Shown here: piece after piece, positions 16,212 through 25,742 of the stretch
How positions within the stretch are numbered: position 1 is the stretch's first letter
Layout: each line of letters opens with the position of its first letter
Source: Bacteroidales bacterium
GTDB taxonomy: Bacteria > Bacteroidota > Bacteroidia > Bacteroidales > WCHB1-69
Assembly: GCA_024400815.1 (NCBI GenBank)
Contig: JAKSMD010000004.1
Coordinates: forward strand, 1 to 63,430
Direction: 5' to 3'
Length of the DNA stretch: 63,430 nt
Notes under the pieces: generated by a model
Database searches by the model: none
Told to the model about the DNA's origin: nothing
What the model saw: only the letters and a program-made list of their open reading frames with translations
Made by a program: the position numbers and the translations under genes

Positions 16212-18047
16212 CTACCGAACCACGAATTTTCCTTCGGACGTATTTCCTTTGGCGTCAATGCCTTTGACGATATAGACGCCGGGTTTGAAATGCGCGGTGT
16301 CTATGCGGCAGATTTCTTTGCCGTTGGTGTTTATGGTTTTGATTTTTTGTCCGGAAATGTTGAAAACGGTGATTTTTTTCAACCCGTTCACTTCGATGGA
16401 AACGGCCGATGAGGTGGGCACAGGGTATATTTTGAGCAGGCGGCTGTGGCTCTGTTGATAATCAGTTACAGAGACGGGCGTGTAGTGGTCGGCGCCGTCG
16501 GTGAGCCAGTCAAGACTGAAGTTGTAGAAGACTGTGGAGTAGCCCGTTTCGCCAGGGTAGGTTTCTTCCACGTAGAATCCGATGGTGCCGTCGGGCAAGA
16601 TGCAGGCGGAGGAGTAGGCGGAACTGTAGGGCACGAGGATTTTGCTCACGGGCCAGGTTCCGCCTTCGTCATAACTGACGTACATCGTGACGTCTTTGCG
16701 TTCGGTGCCGTAAGGTACGGTGTGCAGGAGGCGGTTGCGGTCGTGGCCCTGGTTGACGGAGGTGTAGCGAATGATGTCGCCGTTGCAGGCGGGTGCGGCG
16801 ATGTCGTTCCACGTGGAGGTGCTGGGTTGCCACGTCACGCCGCCGTCTTCGGAGATGTTGTACCAGCGGTGGTTTTCGTGACGGATGCTCATCAGGATTC
16901 TGCCGTCAGCGAGTTCCACCACTTTGGCTTCGTCACCGCCCACGGAGGCGCGCCCGGAACATTGCCAGGTCTCGCCGTTGTCGTCTGAGTAGATGACGTA
17001 GTTGTTCAAAGAGTAGGCGGACGTTTCGCGGATGGCGGCCACGAACATAATGCGTCCGGTAGAGGTACGCAGACCGTTGCCGGAACCGAAGAAGGAGCTG
17101 CGCCAGGAGCGGTGCGCGGGATAGATGCAGTTGGCGCCGAACACGTAGTTGGTGATGTCGCGGGGCTCCGACCAAGTGATGCCGTTGTCGCTGCTGGTGC
17201 AGATGTAGGAGCGTTGCGGATTGGTGGCGGTGGAGTTCCAGAGGCCCACGCCACCCACAAAGGCCGCCATCATGCCGCCGTGGTCGTCGGTGCGCACGAG
17301 GGCGCAGTCACCGAAGCCGTGGTTCACGCCCGTGCCTTGGGCAAGGGTCAGCGGTTCCGACCAGGTGTGCCCGCCGTCGGTGCTGCGGTTGATGAGGATG
17401 TCGATGTCCTGCGGTAGGTCGCCGTCATTGTATTTGCGTTTGTCGGTAGCAATGATGAGATTGCCGTCGGGCGCGGTGATGACGGCAGGAATGCGGTACG
17501 CCACGGAGTTGTAGTCGCCAGGCCGATAGACGGTGGTGCGCGCGAGCAGGATTTCGCGGTCACCGGTAGGGTTGCTCTGCTCAACGGTGTAAGTTTGCGC
17601 GTCGGTGGTGACGCTCTTGAGGGCGATATCGACGTGGTGGCCTTCAACGGCGTCAGGGGCGATGTCCGCGGTAATCCACAGGAAGATTGTGTCTGCGTTG
17701 AGCGTGCCGTTCAACGGGCAGACGAAGTCGCCAGACGAGGGTGGGGTGGTGCCGAGGAGCGTGGCGCTTTCGGGATGCCTTGAGTCGAAGGCGGCAGTGA
17801 CCGTGCTATAGACTTTGAGCGTGGCGATGTCGGCAAGACTCGTGCTGCCCGAAAGGTTGAGTGTCAGCGACTGGAGTTGGCTTGTCGGCGCATCGCTATT
17901 TGTGGCGATGGTAGCGCGAATGAGCACTTCGTTGGCATTGCCGCGACCCGTGTAGCGCGTGTCGCCCTGCAAGGTGATATTCGTAATTTGCTGTGCGAAA
18001 GCGGAAAAAGTCAGTACAGACAGGAATATAAAAATCAGATTTTTCAT
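16212..18047 (-). CDS. Exo-alpha-sialidase (GH33) with T9SS sorting domain
   Basis: A 611-residue secreted neuraminidase that removes terminal sialic acid from glycans. A Sec signal (cleavage after FSAFA) is followed by an N-terminal BNR-associated beta domain (about 20-150) and a six-bladed propeller. The propeller shows the YRIP arginine motif and five Asp boxes (STDGGHTW, SSDNGITW, SDDNGETW, SEDGGVTW, SYDEGGTW). The last 80 residues form a T9SS type A C-terminal domain (KIYPVPTSSAV..., VFNISGQKI, FKPGVYIVKG), so the enzyme should be exported across the outer membrane and attached at the surface or released. It is divergent from an SGNH esterase that probably de-O-acetylates its substrate. 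Confidence 0.93.
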   Translation of the reverse strand: MKNLIFIFLSVLTFSAFAQQITNITLQGDTRYTGRGNANEVLIRATIATNSDAPTSQLQSLTLNLSGSTSLADIATLKVYSTVTAAFDSRHPESATLLGTTPPSSGDFVCPLNGTLNADTIFLWITADIAPDAVEGHHVDIALKSVTTDAQTYTVEQSNPTGDREILLARTTVYRPGDYNSVAYRIPAVITAPDGNLIIATDKRKYNDGDLPQDIDILINRSTDGGHTWSEPLTLAQGTGVNHGFGDCALVRTDDHGGMMAAFVGGVGLWNSTATNPQRSYICTSSDNGITWSEPRDITNYVFGANCIYPAHRSWRSSFFGSGNGLRTSTGRIMFVAAIRETSAYSLNNYVIYSDDNGETWQCSGRASVGGDEAKVVELADGRILMSIRHENHRWYNISEDGGVTWQPSTSTWNDIAAPACNGDIIRYTSVNQGHDRNRLLHTVPYGTERKDVTMYVSYDEGGTWPVSKILVPYSSAYSSACILPDGTIGFYVEETYPGETGYSTVFYNFSLDWLTDGADHYTPVSVTDYQQSHSRLLKIYPVPTSSAVSIEVNGLKKITVFNISGQKIKTINTNGKEICRIDTAHFKPGVYIVKGIDAKGNTSEGKFVVR

Positions 18048-18066
18048 AAGCGTGTAAATTAGGCGG

Positions 18067-18074
18067 CAAAGGTA
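18067..18074 (-). promoter_or_regulatory. -7 promoter element of the sialidase gene
   Basis: TACCTTTG then CCGCC on the minus strand, 19 bases before the ATG at 18047. The start region is only 40 bases from the opposing esterase promoter element, so the two could be co-regulated. Confidence 0.6.
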
Positions 18075-18113
18075 CATTTTTTAATATTACACACTGCTAT
18101 TGTGCAAAAAGTG

Positions 18114-18121
18114 TACTTTTG
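18114..18121 (+). promoter_or_regulatory. -7 promoter element of the SGNH esterase gene
   Basis: TACTTTTG on the plus strand, 21 bases before the ATG at 18143. Confidence 0.55.
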
Positions 18122-18142
18122 CTGACTTAATATTGTATTGTG

Positions 18143-19405
18143 ATGAAAAAAACACTCCTTCTTCTTTGCTTTATCTTCGCGCTGTCCGTCGCCTTTGCAG
18201 ACGGACCATTCCGCGCGCACCGTTTCGACAGTTTCAAAAACCTGCCGGTTGATTCTACCCATATCGTCTTTTTGGGCAACAGCATCACAGATATGCACGA
18301 CTGGGCGGAGGCGTTCGGTGAAAACCACATTGTCAATCGGGGCGTGTCTGGGGCGCTGTCATCGGAAATTCTGGAGAATCTGGACCCGATTGTTTCCGGT
18401 CATCCGAAGGCGGTGTTCCTAATGATTGGCACCAACGACCTCGGTTCGGGCATCGCGCCGGCGCAGGTGGCCGACAACATACGGCAGATGGTGGAGCGCT
18501 TCCGTAAGGAGTCGCCCGCGACGAAACTCTACTTGCAGAGCATCCTGCCCAGCACTGTGGGCACGCGTACCCTTGAGAACGAGCGCGCTACCAACGACCT
18601 TATCCGCCAAATCGCCCAGGATTACGATGCTGTGTATGTGGATTTGTGGGATGCCCTTTTCGATATCTGTATGAACCACAGCAATACGCTCGACGGCCTG
18701 CACCTCAAGGCCTCGGGTTACAAAATCTGGTGTGACATCATTGCCCATTATGTGGGCGAGGAATGTGTCTATCCGGGCAATACCATCGACCTGCAGACAT
18801 ACGGCAATCTGTGGGGATCTAACGCGATGCGTGCCTCCTACATCAGTATGTTGCCGGTGCGTCACAAGGACATTCTCTTCTTTGGCGATGAGATGGTAAA
18901 GTGCGGTGAGTGGCGTGAGTTGCTGCGCGATTTAGATATCAAAAACCGCGGCACGGGCTGGGGCTATGACGGCACCTGGAACAGTATCGCCACGGTGAAC
19001 GGTATCGTGGAGGCGGCGTTCAGCGATCCCACTGGAAACAATCTGTCTCCACGGGCCATGCTGCTCTATACAGGCACGGGCAACGTGAACAGCGACGCGC
19101 CGATGGACAGCGTAAATGCCCAGTATGAGCGCCTGGTACGCAAAATGCAGACCTGCGCGCCTAATAGCAGATTGTACCTCGTAAGTCTGATGCCGACCGA
19201 GCGTCAAAACGACCGCATCGTGCAATTCAACAGCTTCCTTCAGCAATTATGCGAAACTTCTGATAAGTTGAGCTATATCGACATTTACACCCCATTTGTG
19301 AAAAAGGGCGTCGCCAACCCGCAGTTTTTCTCTGGTAATTATTTAATGGGAAAGGGTTATCAAAAGGTGGCGGATGTGATTAGGACTGCCTTTTTTGAAG
19401 AATAG
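18143..19405 (+). CDS. Secreted two-domain SGNH/GDSL esterase, probably sialate O-acetylesterase
   Basis: A 420-residue protein with a Sec signal peptide (cleavage after VAFA). The first domain (about 22-210) has all SGNH blocks: GNSITDM with the nucleophile serine, the glycine in NRGVSG, the asparagine in GTND, and DGLHL with the Asp-His pair. The second domain (about 225-420) repeats the fold in decayed form: FFGDEMVK in place of the serine block, NRGTGWG, TGTGN and LMGKGY, so its Ser and His are missing. The divergent sialidase suggests O-acetyl removal from sialic acids, which normally block sialidases; that substrate is inferred from context. ATG at 18143 is preferred to the GTG at 18140. 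Confidence 0.8.
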   Translation: MKKTLLLLCFIFALSVAFADGPFRAHRFDSFKNLPVDSTHIVFLGNSITDMHDWAEAFGENHIVNRGVSGALSSEILENLDPIVSGHPKAVFLMIGTNDLGSGIAPAQVADNIRQMVERFRKESPATKLYLQSILPSTVGTRTLENERATNDLIRQIAQDYDAVYVDLWDALFDICMNHSNTLDGLHLKASGYKIWCDIIAHYVGEECVYPGNTIDLQTYGNLWGSNAMRASYISMLPVRHKDILFFGDEMVKCGEWRELLRDLDIKNRGTGWGYDGTWNSIATVNGIVEAAFSDPTGNNLSPRAMLLYTGTGNVNSDAPMDSVNAQYERLVRKMQTCAPNSRLYLVSLMPTERQNDRIVQFNSFLQQLCETSDKLSYIDIYTPFVKKGVANPQFFSGNYLMGKGYQKVADVIRTAFFEE

Positions 19406-19483
19406 ATAAAAAACGTAAAGCTGAATTTGTTTTTATGTGACAAGATCTGTTTTTGATTTTCTGTCGAAGACAGTCGGAAATAT

Positions 19484-19518
19484 AAAAAGAGCACGTAACC
19501 GAAGTTGCGTGCTCTTTT
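19484..19518. terminator. Bidirectional terminator between esterase and M16 genes
   Basis: AAAAGAGCACG and CGTGCTCTTTT form an 11-bp perfect stem with a 13-base loop, bordered by A-rich and T-rich arms, between convergent genes. A second, separate hairpin (GGACGCG/CGCGTCC) follows at 19526-19545. Confidence 0.8.
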
Positions 19519-19571
19519 GTTAGGCGGACGCGTTGAATCGCGTCCCTATGGGGTGTCTGTCAGGCTTCCCC

Positions 19572-22382
19572 TTATTTTGCTTTGCCTACCATCACGATTT
19601 TGATGTGGTTCTTCTGTTTAATAAGATTGGCAACAGAAGCTTTAATATCTTTAGCGGTGATGCTATTGAGGACTTTTTCGTAATCCGTGCAGACATCCAA
19701 ATTGGCGGTAAGGTATTCAACCATTGCCTTGGAATAATAGCCGTTATCACGAAGGTTTTCTTTGTATTTTTTGATCATATACTCTTTAACCTTGGCCATA
19801 TTGGTTGCAGAAGGTCCCTCTTTAGCGAATTGGGCGATGATTTCATCAATACGTTTGTTGAGATATTCATATTTGTCAGGATCCGTCTGATAGAAAATTT
19901 CCATAACCACAGTCGGTGTCGGGATGTCATTGACAGATGTGGAAACGCTAACACCGTATGTCCCTCCTTCTTTCTCACGGATTTCTTCGGTCATGATGAT
20001 ATCGAGAACTTGTTCTGCAATGCTGTTGACCAATTGAGTTTTGAGGTCGTATTTGGCTTTGCCCTTATAGGTCATCAAAATGGTAGCTGCAGGCGTTTCC
20101 ATTTCGCGGGTGAAGATGTTCTCGCGGCTGCCATCAACAATGCCGCCGCCGAAATTAGTCCAACCTTCCACTGCGTTAGTTTGGGCAGGAAGCGAAGCAA
20201 TATATTGTTCTACCATTGGGATGAACGTAGCTTCGTCAATATTGCCGGTGAAGATGAAAGAGAAATCAGCCGCATTAGAAAAACGATTTCTGATGATATC
20301 GAATACATGGTTGTAATCCACTTGATCGATTTCGTTTTCTTTGAGGGCTTTGAGACGAGGCAGATTGCGGTAAAATTCCTTACGGATGGTGTCGCGCAAA
20401 GCGGTCATCGGGTTAGAGGCAGCATTGGCGAGGATAGCTTTCTGTTTGGTTTTCCAAGATGCGAAAGCATCATTGTCTAAGCGCTGAGCCGTAAAATTAA
20501 GATAAACCAACTGCATCATCGTTTCCAAATCTTTCGGTGTACTGTTACCAGAAAGTCTTTCTGAATAGGTGTTGATAGCAGCACTCACATTGGCTTTCTT
20601 TCCAGAAAGAGCTTTGTTGAGGTCTGTGGAGCTGAAATGGCCAAGACCACCGAGACCGATCAGGTCATCGGCAACCTTCAAACTTAAGGCGTCTGACTCG
20701 TCATAGATACTGGTGCCGCCCCAGCTGAATGCGTTCATCATAATTTGGTCGGCTTTGAAATCTGTGGTTTTGTAATACACCGTAGCGCCGTTGGAAAGCG
20801 TCAGCTTCGTATAACCGAATTTGCTGTCTTCTTTTTTAGTAACCTTACCTGCTTTTGGCATTTCGGAAACCAATGGTTCGTTGGAGACTTTGTCTTCATA
20901 AGGAGCGATGTCTTCTGCAGCAACTTTGGCGAAAGCGTCGACAAACTCTTTTTCAGTAGGGTATACAACACCTTCTTTGTCGGGAAGCATACAGGTGATA
21001 ACCAAGTTGCTATCGGAAATCAGCTCGCTGATGTATTGGTTTACAACCTCCACTGGAATGTTCGGAAGCAGTTGTTGTGCCAGCATATATTCGTTTTCAG
21101 CGCCTGCGATAGGTTCATTGTCAATGAAATGGCGAACATATTCCTTGCAATAGCGTTGGCTCTTCACTTTATCGCGTTCGTTATAAGCAGACTCGAGTTG
21201 AGTGAGAATTTCAGCGCGAGCACGCTCGTATTCGCTTTCGGTGAAACCGTTGCGTACGGCGCGGAGCATTTCGCGATATATGGTGGTGGCACCCTTCATC
21301 ACCTCATTTTCATTGGTAACGGTAATACCGCAGAATGCGCCCTTTGTCTTGGAGAAGAGGTATGTATCATCGTAAATGTTGCCTTGAATGAAAGGCGGTT
21401 CAGGCAATTGTGACAATTCATCCAAACGTTGTGACAACATAATAGAAGCCGCACTATTTATATATTGATAGATATAGTAAGACATATCGCCTTTCAAGCT
21501 GTCGGGATAGACATCGTGTTTGCAGAAAATATAGGAAATAGCATATGGTTGTTCTTTATCCTTAGCAATAGAGACAATCGGTTCTTTATTGTCTTCTACT
21601 TGAATATAATAACGTTCAGCTGGATTAACCGGTTTTGCGATGGTGCCGAAAATGTCTTTGATTTTGGCTTCCACTTGGTCGACGTCAATGTCGCCGACTA
21701 CGACAATGCCCTGCTGATCTGGACGATACCATTTTTCGTAGTAGTCGCGGATGGCCTGATACGGGAAGTTGTCAACGACTTCCATAGTACCGATAGGCAT
21801 ACGTTGGCCGTAACGGTTGTTGGGATAGATTTCGGGGAGGATTTTGTCATACATACGGCTGGAAGCGTTGTTGCGGCTGCGCCATTCTTCGTGGATGACG
21901 CCACGCTCGTGGTCGATGTCGTCAGCGGTGAGGAGCAGACCGTCAGCCCAGTCGTGGAGAATCCACAGACAAGAGTCGATAGCGGAAGGAACAGTGGCAA
22001 CAGGCACGTTGTCAATGTTATAGACGGTTTCGTCAATAGAGGTGTATGCGTTCAGGTCGGCACCGAACTTGACGCCGATTTTCTCGCAATATTTGATGAC
22101 ACCGTTGCCTGGGAAATTTTGCGTGCCGTTGAAGCACATGTGCTCTAAGAAGTGCGCCAAACCGCGTTGGTTATCTTCTTCGAGGATGGAACCGACTTTC
22201 TGTGCGATGTAGAAGTTGGCCTGTCCCTTGGGTTCTTCATTGTGACGGATGTAGTACGTCAGTCCATTGTCCAAATGTCCGATGCGAACATTCGGATCGA
22301 TGGGGATCGGGGGCATCTGCTGGGCAAATGCGGCAATACACGTAAGAATCGTGATGCCAATGGTTACTAAGATTTTTTTCAT
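19572..22382 (-). CDS. M16-family zinc peptidase (two-repeat, pitrilysin type)
   Basis: A 936-residue exported peptidase. A Sec signal (cleavage after AAFA) precedes a catalytic M16 domain with the inverted zinc motif HxxEH (HFLEHMCFNGT at about 77-87) and the downstream glutamate in ERGVIHEEWRSR. Further M16 inactive-type domains follow to the C-terminus (for example NIPVEVVNQYISELI, RLSGNSTPKDLETMMQL). The family degrades peptides in the periplasm by enclosing them in a clam-shell chamber. It lies downstream of an ABC exporter on the same strand, separated by 114 AT-rich bases. Confidence 0.93.
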   Translation of the reverse strand: MKKILVTIGITILTCIAAFAQQMPPIPIDPNVRIGHLDNGLTYYIRHNEEPKGQANFYIAQKVGSILEEDNQRGLAHFLEHMCFNGTQNFPGNGVIKYCEKIGVKFGADLNAYTSIDETVYNIDNVPVATVPSAIDSCLWILHDWADGLLLTADDIDHERGVIHEEWRSRNNASSRMYDKILPEIYPNNRYGQRMPIGTMEVVDNFPYQAIRDYYEKWYRPDQQGIVVVGDIDVDQVEAKIKDIFGTIAKPVNPAERYYIQVEDNKEPIVSIAKDKEQPYAISYIFCKHDVYPDSLKGDMSYYIYQYINSAASIMLSQRLDELSQLPEPPFIQGNIYDDTYLFSKTKGAFCGITVTNENEVMKGATTIYREMLRAVRNGFTESEYERARAEILTQLESAYNERDKVKSQRYCKEYVRHFIDNEPIAGAENEYMLAQQLLPNIPVEVVNQYISELISDSNLVITCMLPDKEGVVYPTEKEFVDAFAKVAAEDIAPYEDKVSNEPLVSEMPKAGKVTKKEDSKFGYTKLTLSNGATVYYKTTDFKADQIMMNAFSWGGTSIYDESDALSLKVADDLIGLGGLGHFSSTDLNKALSGKKANVSAAINTYSERLSGNSTPKDLETMMQLVYLNFTAQRLDNDAFASWKTKQKAILANAASNPMTALRDTIRKEFYRNLPRLKALKENEIDQVDYNHVFDIIRNRFSNAADFSFIFTGNIDEATFIPMVEQYIASLPAQTNAVEGWTNFGGGIVDGSRENIFTREMETPAATILMTYKGKAKYDLKTQLVNSIAEQVLDIIMTEEIREKEGGTYGVSVSTSVNDIPTPTVVMEIFYQTDPDKYEYLNKRIDEIIAQFAKEGPSATNMAKVKEYMIKKYKENLRDNGYYSKAMVEYLTANLDVCTDYEKVLNSITAKDIKASVANLIKQKNHIKIVMVGKAK

Positions 22383-22387
22383 TTTTG

Positions 22388-22424
22388 TTAAGTTGTTAAA
22401 TTATTAAAATGTTAAATTATTTCA
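22388..22424. repeat. AT-rich tandem repeat, period 8
   Basis: TGTTAAGT, TGTTAAAT, TATTAAAA, TGTTAAAT in succession, in the spacer between the ABC permease and the M16 gene. Confidence 0.6.
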
Positions 22425-22496
22425 TTGATAAATAGATAGTTGTATTAATGTTCTTTAGTGTGAAAAAATTCATTGTACAACTGTTCGAATCTCCCA

Positions 22497-23681
22497 TTAT
22501 TTGGAGAACATCACACGTTCACTGTTGAACATCTTGGTTAGAATCCAAATGCATAAAACGGAATACAAGAAGTTGGAAACTACAGTTAGGATGATAGGAA
22601 TGATGTTTATTTCATGTCCCAAAATCTGCGTCATGGATTGTACGCTGTTGTAAACAGGGATAAGGAATAAGGCGATTGAAGAATCTGAAGTTTCGAGCAT
22701 CATTGGGGTTAGACCGATAAACAGAATCACCAGCATAAATGGGAGCATCAGTGATGAAGCGGCCTTAATGCTGTTGGCTTTTGCGGAAATGATGGAGGCA
22801 GCTGAGGTAAGGATTATCACGGTGCAGAGGATAATGACCAACAAGGCTACATAGTCGTTTGTAGTGTAGATGGCCGCATCAACACCCATTTCGTCGGCAT
22901 GGATCAGTTTAGGTAAAGAGAGCATCATCCCTAAAAAGGCCGAAAGACCGCTTAACACTGTGAAAAATGTAACGCTTAGGACTTTTCCCAGTGCCAGTTC
23001 GCTACGTTTGAGAGGGGTGACCAACAATGTGGCCAAAGTGCCCCTTTCCTTTTCTCCAGCGATGGAGGTCGGCACGATGGACATACATCCGGAGAATATC
23101 ATCATCAGCAACAGAAAAGGAATGAGTTCGCTGAACAAACCGCGGACGACATCTTCCGTGCTTGCGAGATCATAAACCTGCCCTTCTTTTTCTATTTTAT
23201 TAATATCAAATAAGTTATAATTACTATCTTCCCATTGACCTAATACTTCAGATAATACGTTGTAGGCTTCCTTTGATTTGTCGGAGGTTGAGTTATAGTA
23301 GATTTGGACATTTGGAGCCAATTCGGTGCGTTCGGAAGGTGAAATGGATACTAAAGAATCGAAATCATCAGGAAAAACCATATATATGTAATCCTGTTCT
23401 TTTTTCGACAAGTCTGATTTCAGGTTTTCGCCATTCAGGTTTTCCGTGATCATTTCAAAAGGCAATGTGGACAAAAGCGGTTTCAGGGAATCCGAAAGGT
23501 TTTCTACATACACTTTTGTGGGTGCCGCATTTTCTTTCTGCTTCATAAAGAAGTCACCCATCATGGAATAGATGAGGTAGATGAGCAGACCAGGCATAAT
23601 AATGGTGGTGATCACCATAGTCCGATCTCCGAAAAATCGGCTGCATTCTTTCTTTATAATGTTCCAAGTATTGTTTTTCAT
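22497..23681 (-). CDS. ABC-2 type exporter permease (NatB-like)
   Basis: A 394-residue membrane protein. One transmembrane helix near residue 25 is followed by a large extracytoplasmic domain (about 50-170) and then five hydrophobic segments (from about 180 to 385). GEKERGTLATLLVTPLKRSELALGK, split in this text only for its shape, is the conserved coupling segment seen in NatB/ABC2_membrane_3 proteins (visible as ERGTLATLLVTPLKRSE). The ATG overlaps the stop codon of the upstream ATPase gene (TAATG), so both are translationally coupled. Substrate unknown; relatives export sodium, antibiotics or lipids. Confidence 0.88.
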   Translation of the reverse strand: MKNNTWNIIKKECSRFFGDRTMVITTIIMPGLLIYLIYSMMGDFFMKQKENAAPTKVYVENLSDSLKPLLSTLPFEMITENLNGENLKSDLSKKEQDYIYMVFPDDFDSLVSISPSERTELAPNVQIYYNSTSDKSKEAYNVLSEVLGQWEDSNYNLFDINKIEKEGQVYDLASTEDVVRGLFSELIPFLLLMMIFSGCMSIVPTSIAGEKERGTLATLLVTPLKRSELALGKVLSVTFFTVLSGLSAFLGMMLSLPKLIHADEMGVDAAIYTTNDYVALLVIILCTVIILTSAASIISAKANSIKAASSLMLPFMLVILFIGLTPMMLETSDSSIALFLIPVYNSVQSMTQILGHEINIIPIILTVVSNFLYSVLCIWILTKMFNSERVMFSK

Positions 23682-24463
23682 TATTCTTGTCCTCCTATTT
23701 TTTCTTTGTAAATTTCAAAAAATCTGTCTTCCAATGATTTGCCGTCGCAAATTTCTGCCAATGTCCCGCAATTGGTCATTTGGCCATTGATGATGATGCC
23801 AACGCGGTCGCATAATTTTTCCACCAGACTGAAAATATGGGTGGAGAGGATGATGGTTTTGCCGGCATCGCGAAGTTCCTGGAGATAGTCGGTGACGGTA
23901 CGGGCGGTCAATACGTCCAGCCCGTTGGTAGGTTCATCGAAGATGATAATGTCGGGATCATGGACTAAGGAGACTACGAGTGAGCTTTTCTGCTTCATAC
24001 CCGTAGAAAGGTTGGCGATTTTGACTTCTGCAAATTTCTGTATTCCGAAACGCTCAAATAAAGCTTTCTTACGAGCCATTGCCACTTCTTTGTCAATGCC
24101 GTACAGATTTGAGAAAAAGTCGTAGATGTAATTCGGGGTGAAAAAGTCCTCCAATTTAAGTTCGGAGGTAAGGAAACCTATTTTGGCGCGCACTTTCTCA
24201 GGGGTATTTACCACGGAAAGTCCGTCAATGAAGGCGTCGCCGCTATCTGGCGCGATGAGGGTGGCCAGCATTCGCAGGGTAGTGGTCTTGCCGGCACCGT
24301 TAGGACCGAGTAGGCCGAAAATTTCGCCTCTGTTGGCAGTGAAGGAGAGATTGTTGACAGCCACAATTTCCTTTTTCAAGGTGTTTTCTGATTTTTGTTG
24401 TTTTCGGGATAGGCGGAATGTCTTGGTTACACCTTCCACGCATATGAGTTGTTCTTGTTCCAT
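23681..24463 (-). CDS. ABC transporter ATP-binding protein (NatA-like)
   Basis: A 260-residue ATPase with Walker A GPNGAGKTT (about 54-62), a signature motif read as NLSTGMKQK, Walker B IIIFDEPTNGLD and the switch histidine in LSTHIF. An insertion after the first strand (RKQQKSENTLKKE) is unusual but tolerated. It pairs with the adjacent permease to form an exporter that works from the cytoplasmic membrane. Genes upstream on the same strand are a 193-residue membrane protein and an ECF sigma factor, which may govern the operon. Confidence 0.93.
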   Translation of the reverse strand: MEQEQLICVEGVTKTFRLSRKQQKSENTLKKEIVAVNNLSFTANRGEIFGLLGPNGAGKTTTLRMLATLIAPDSGDAFIDGLSVVNTPEKVRAKIGFLTSELKLEDFFTPNYIYDFFSNLYGIDKEVAMARKKALFERFGIQKFAEVKIANLSTGMKQKSSLVVSLVHDPDIIIFDEPTNGLDVLTARTVTDYLQELRDAGKTIILSTHIFSLVEKLCDRVGIIINGQMTNCGTLAEICDGKSLEDRFFEIYKEKIGGQE

Positions 24464-24544
24464 ATATAACAGTTTTACTTAAATTTCGATTGTAGTTAGA
24501 GCCATGTAATAAATATTAAAAGCTGATATTACGGCATTATATTA

Positions 24545-25126
24545 TTATTCTTCTTCAATTTGTTTGATGATATCTTCCGCATTGTGGATCACAGATTTGT
24601 GCATGCGTATTCCAATGTAACCGCCGATGGCCAGGGAAAGGAGCAGCGAAACGATGATGAGGATGGACAGTTTCCAGTCTTTTAAGATGATGCAGTATTC
24701 TGTGGCAAGCCATACAAACCAGAATATTACCATAATGATGCCGTATTTGAGCGAGTTGACGTAATCGTCTTTGAGTTTTTTCATGACTTTGGCTACGGTG
24801 ACAAGGTCTCCGTTCATCGTTTTACTATTGACATTTTTGTGGTGCTTCCATGTGAAGAAATCGCATACGAGCATCATCAGGATGGTGGCGGCTGTAAAGC
24901 ACCAGCTGAATCCTTCGGCGGGGAAGAAAAACAGCGCCCAGATGATGACGAAAGCGGAGGCACCGACGCTTACCCAGGCGTTGGCGTTGATTGTTCTGGC
25001 CTTGCTTTTCATTGCGTCACGCAACAAGCGCTCGTTGATGATAGATTCTTTCTCTAATTTCTTGTTGAGAAGCGAGATTTGAGCACGCATCTCGTCTAAT
25101 TCTATAAAAACTTGATTGTTTTCCAT
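24545..25126 (-). CDS. Membrane protein of unknown function next to an ECF sigma factor
   Basis: A 193-residue protein. Residues 1-45 form a charged, coiled-coil-like segment (MRAQISLLNKKLEKES), followed by four hydrophobic segments in two pairs (about 50-90 and 125-170) and a short charged tail. Its start is 15 bases after the stop of the sigma factor gene. That position is typical of anti-sigma factors, but I recognise no anti-sigma domain, so that role is only inferred from context. Confidence 0.65.
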   Translation of the reverse strand: MENNQVFIELDEMRAQISLLNKKLEKESIINERLLRDAMKSKARTINANAWVSVGASAFVIIWALFFFPAEGFSWCFTAATILMMLVCDFFTWKHHKNVNSKTMNGDLVTVAKVMKKLKDDYVNSLKYGIIMVIFWFVWLATEYCIILKDWKLSILIIVSLLLSLAIGGYIGIRMHKSVIHNAEDIIKQIEEE

Positions 25127-25141
25127 TGTTGTTGGCTGCGT

Positions 25142-25624
25142 TTATTTTTCTGACATGTTCATTAATTGTTGTTTGATTCGGACGAGTTTGACGGAAACGT
25201 TTTTCGGGGTGATGCCCATAATGGCGCCGATTTCGTCGTAGCTGAGGTTTTCGAGCCAGAGCAGAACGATGGCGCGGTCCATCACGCCGAGTTTGTTGAT
25301 GCGGGTGTGCAGCTGCTGGATCTGCTTGCTGTCATCGTCCTTGTCCTCGTAGAGGTTGGCGGCCATCTCCAAGGGTACGCGCTCGCCGCGGCGCTTCTTC
25401 TTGCGGTCGTCGGAGATGCAGGTGTTCAGTGCCACACGCCAAATCCAGGTGTCCACCTTCGACTCTCCTCTGAAACCGTCGAAGCCTCTCCAGAGGTTGA
25501 CGAGGACATCCTGGAAAAGGTCGTTGACCTCTTCCGCATCTTTCGAGAACATATAGCACACCGTGTATATCGTGCTCTTATGCTCTTTGACGATCTGTTC
25601 GAAATCTGTTTCTCTACTTGTCAT
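25142..25624 (-). CDS. ECF-type RNA polymerase sigma factor
   Basis: A 160-residue sigma-70 family regulator. Region 2 is visible at about 15-75 (NDLFQDVLVNLWRGFDGF and VDTWIWRVALNTCISDDR) and region 4 at about 105-155 (LWLENLSYDEIGAIMGITPK followed by NVSVKLVRIKQQL). It directs RNA polymerase to a small regulon, usually in response to an envelope or environmental signal. It probably heads an operon with the membrane protein and the ABC exporter downstream. Confidence 0.92.
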   Translation of the reverse strand: MTSRETDFEQIVKEHKSTIYTVCYMFSKDAEEVNDLFQDVLVNLWRGFDGFRGESKVDTWIWRVALNTCISDDRKKKRRGERVPLEMAANLYEDKDDDSKQIQQLHTRINKLGVMDRAIVLLWLENLSYDEIGAIMGITPKNVSVKLVRIKQQLMNMSEK

Positions 25625-25706
25625 TCTGTCTGTTTTTTGTGAATCAACATGCCGTTAGACGCGGCAAGCGTGCTTTTACTACAATAGAATTTTTTAGGGT
25701 GTGAGA

Positions 25707-25734
25707 TTTAATGTTTAAAGTTTAATGTTTAATG
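25707..25734. repeat. Heptamer tandem repeat (TTTAATG, 4 copies)
   Basis: TTTAATG, TTTAAAG, TTTAATG, TTTAATG in the spacer between the DUF4476 and ECF sigma genes. Confidence 0.85.
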
Positions 25735-25742
25735 AATTGGGG

